DNA from: Pseudonocardiales bacterium
GTDB taxonomy: Bacteria > Actinomycetota > Actinomycetes > Mycobacteriales > Jatrophihabitantaceae
Reading direction: 5' to 3'
Length of the DNA stretch: 5,432 nt
NCBI GenBank assembly: GCA_030840415.1
Contig: JAVEEO010000220.1
Coordinates: 1-5,432, forward strand
The stretch's first letter is position 1; each line of letters starts with the position of its first letter. The position numbers were made by a program, and so were the translations under genes. The notes beneath the pieces were generated by a model. It did not search any database and was not told where the DNA came from. It worked only from the letters and a program-made list of their open reading frames with translations. Shown here piece after piece: positions 4,215 through 5,432 of this stretch.

Positions 4215-5432
4215 ATGTCATCGACTTCCGAAGAATCTGATCTGTTGGCCGCGCTGTTCGCCGGCGACGACGAGACCATGGCCCTGTTCCGTGGGTTCGA
4301 CTGGGCGGCGAGCCCGCTCGGGCCGGCCCGCGACTGGCCCGCGCAGTTGCGGGCAGCGCTCCGAACGGTGCTGGCCTCCAAGGTCCCGATGCTGATCTGG
4401 TGGGGACCGGACCTGATCCAGCTCTACAACGACGCCTACCGGCCACTGCTCGGCAACAAGCATCCGGCCGCGATCGGCCAGCCGGCCGCCGAGTGCTGGG
4501 CCGAGGTGTGGCCGGACTTCGGCCCCAGGGCGGCCAGCGTGCTGGCCGGCGAGGGCGCCAACTACAGCGAGGACGCCCTGCTGTTCATGCAGCGCAGCGG
4601 GTACCAGGAGGAGACCTACTGGACCTACTCCTACTCACCGATCACCGGGAACTCCGGTGAGGTGCTGGGCGTCTTCGTCGCCACCACCGAGGTGACCCAC
4701 CGGCAGGTGTCGACCAAGCGGATGCGGACGCTGCGCGAGCTCGGTGGCCTGTCGGTGACCGAGCACGACAACGTCTGCGAGCAGGCCCTGCAGGTACTGG
4801 CCCGCAACCGCGACAGCATTCCGTTCGCGGCCATCTATGCCCTAGACGAGCACGGCCGGGGCCGGTTGCAGGGCAGCTACGGGCTGTCCGACGGCGGGCC
4901 CGAGCTGCCCGCGGTGCTGCCGGCCGACTCCGCGGCGCTGGCCCGGGTGCTGAGCACCGAGAATCCCGAACTCACCGATTTCGACAGCTTCCTGCCCGGC
5001 GTGCGGCCGCTGCCCTCACCGCTGGGGCCGGCCACGCCGGCCGCCATCCGGTTGCAGCCGGTCTGGTTGAGCGGCCAGGCCCGGCCGCACGCGGTGCTGG
5101 TGGTCGGATGCAATCCCTACCGGGCGTTGGACGAGGCGTACCTGCGGTTCCTGGACCTGGCCGCCCGCCAGCTCGGCATCGCGCTGTCCGATGCCGCCGC
5201 CTATGGCACCGAGCACCGGCGTGCGGAGGCCTTCGCCGAGCTGGACCGGGCCAAGACCCGGTTCTTCGAGAACATCAGCCACGAGTTCCGCACCCCGCTC
5301 ACCCTGATGATGGCGCCGATCGACGCGGTGCTCGACGATCCGCGGGTCAGCCTGCCCGCCGATCGCCGGGCGGACATCGCGGCGGCCCGTCGCGCGGTGC
5401 TGCGGTTGAGCCGGCTGGTGGACACCCTGCTC
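4215..5432 (+). CDS. cytosolic PAS-GAF sensor histidine kinase (C-terminus beyond window)
   Basis: ATG at 4215 starts a frame open for 406 codons to the right edge. An in-frame TAA at 4152-4154, with no ATG or GTG between it and 4215, supports this start. Its SD is poor (GGGAAG only 2 nt away). Residues about 25-50 have the FDWAASPLGPARDWP segment often seen before PAS domains of soluble kinases. A PAS-like domain follows (about 50-165, with MLIWWGPDLIQLYNDAYRPLLG and a YWTYSYSPI strand). A GAF-like region spans about 185-325, ending in a long helix FLDLAARQLGIALSDA. Then comes the DHp helix with FFENISHEFRTPLTL; His356 is the phospho-acceptor. The window stops in the second DHp helix, so the ATPase domain and any receiver or output domains are unseen. 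No membrane segment is present, so a cytosolic cue or partner is inferred. Confidence 0.9.
   Translation, partial: MSSTSEESDLLAALFAGDDETMALFRGFDWAASPLGPARDWPAQLRAALRTVLASKVPMLIWWGPDLIQLYNDAYRPLLGNKHPAAIGQPAAECWAEVWPDFGPRAASVLAGEGANYSEDALLFMQRSGYQEETYWTYSYSPITGNSGEVLGVFVATTEVTHRQVSTKRMRTLRELGGLSVTEHDNVCEQALQVLARNRDSIPFAAIYALDEHGRGRLQGSYGLSDGGPELPAVLPADSAALARVLSTENPELTDFDSFLPGVRPLPSPLGPATPAAIRLQPVWLSGQARPHAVLVVGCNPYRALDEAYLRFLDLAARQLGIALSDAAAYGTEHRRAEAFAELDRAKTRFFENISHEFRTPLTLMMAPIDAVLDDPRVSLPADRRADIAAARRAVLRLSRLVDTLL

Noticed and set aside
2911..4395. 494-codon plus-strand frame antisense to nnrD and the phosphatase and running into the kinase gene
   Set aside because: It has no domain signature and crosses three better-supported genes and the divergent spacer; it is typical of spurious long frames in high-GC DNA.

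Overview
The window is very GC-rich, its codons end mostly in G or C, and SD-preceded GTG starts are used alongside ATG. Together with the families present (a LigD-type stand-alone DNA ligase, an actinobacterial-style single-domain NnrD, a small membrane protein with an R/K-rich tail), this points to a high-GC Actinomycetota chromosome. A Nakamurella-like or Frankineae-like lineage is a guess that the sequence cannot settle. No phage, transposon, CRISPR, tRNA or rRNA signal was seen.

Layout. (1) 800 down to the left edge, minus strand: a signalling protein with an N-terminal STAS-like region fused to a GHKL ATPase domain, cut by the window just before its stop. (2) 1190-966, minus: a 74-residue basic membrane protein with an excellent Shine-Dalgarno. 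(3) 1191-1336: a divergent spacer that is lower in GC and full of short repeats (a 17-bp tandem duplication, CTAGACACTT direct repeats with an inverted arm, and five CTAG tetramers). (4) 1337-2335, plus: an ATP-dependent DNA ligase with all core nucleotidyltransferase motifs but no polymerase or phosphoesterase domain. (5) 2334-2390: three copies of a 16-bp tandem repeat that starts inside the ligase stop codon and fills the gap between two convergent genes. (6) 4020-2394, minus: a two-gene operon of a histidine phosphatase followed, with a 14-nt overlap, by an ADP-dependent NAD(P)HX dehydratase. (7) 4021-4214: a divergent spacer with several palindromes. (8) 4215 to the right edge, plus: the first 406 codons of a soluble PAS-GAF-histidine kinase, cut shortly after its phospho-acceptor helix.

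The genes do not form one pathway. The two outer genes are signal-transduction proteins (STAS/GHKL at the left, a sensor kinase at the right). The middle holds DNA repair (ligase) and metabolite repair or housekeeping (NnrD and the phosphatase). The most unusual material is in the non-coding DNA: repeat clusters directly before and directly after the ligase gene. I found no convincing new multi-gene system.
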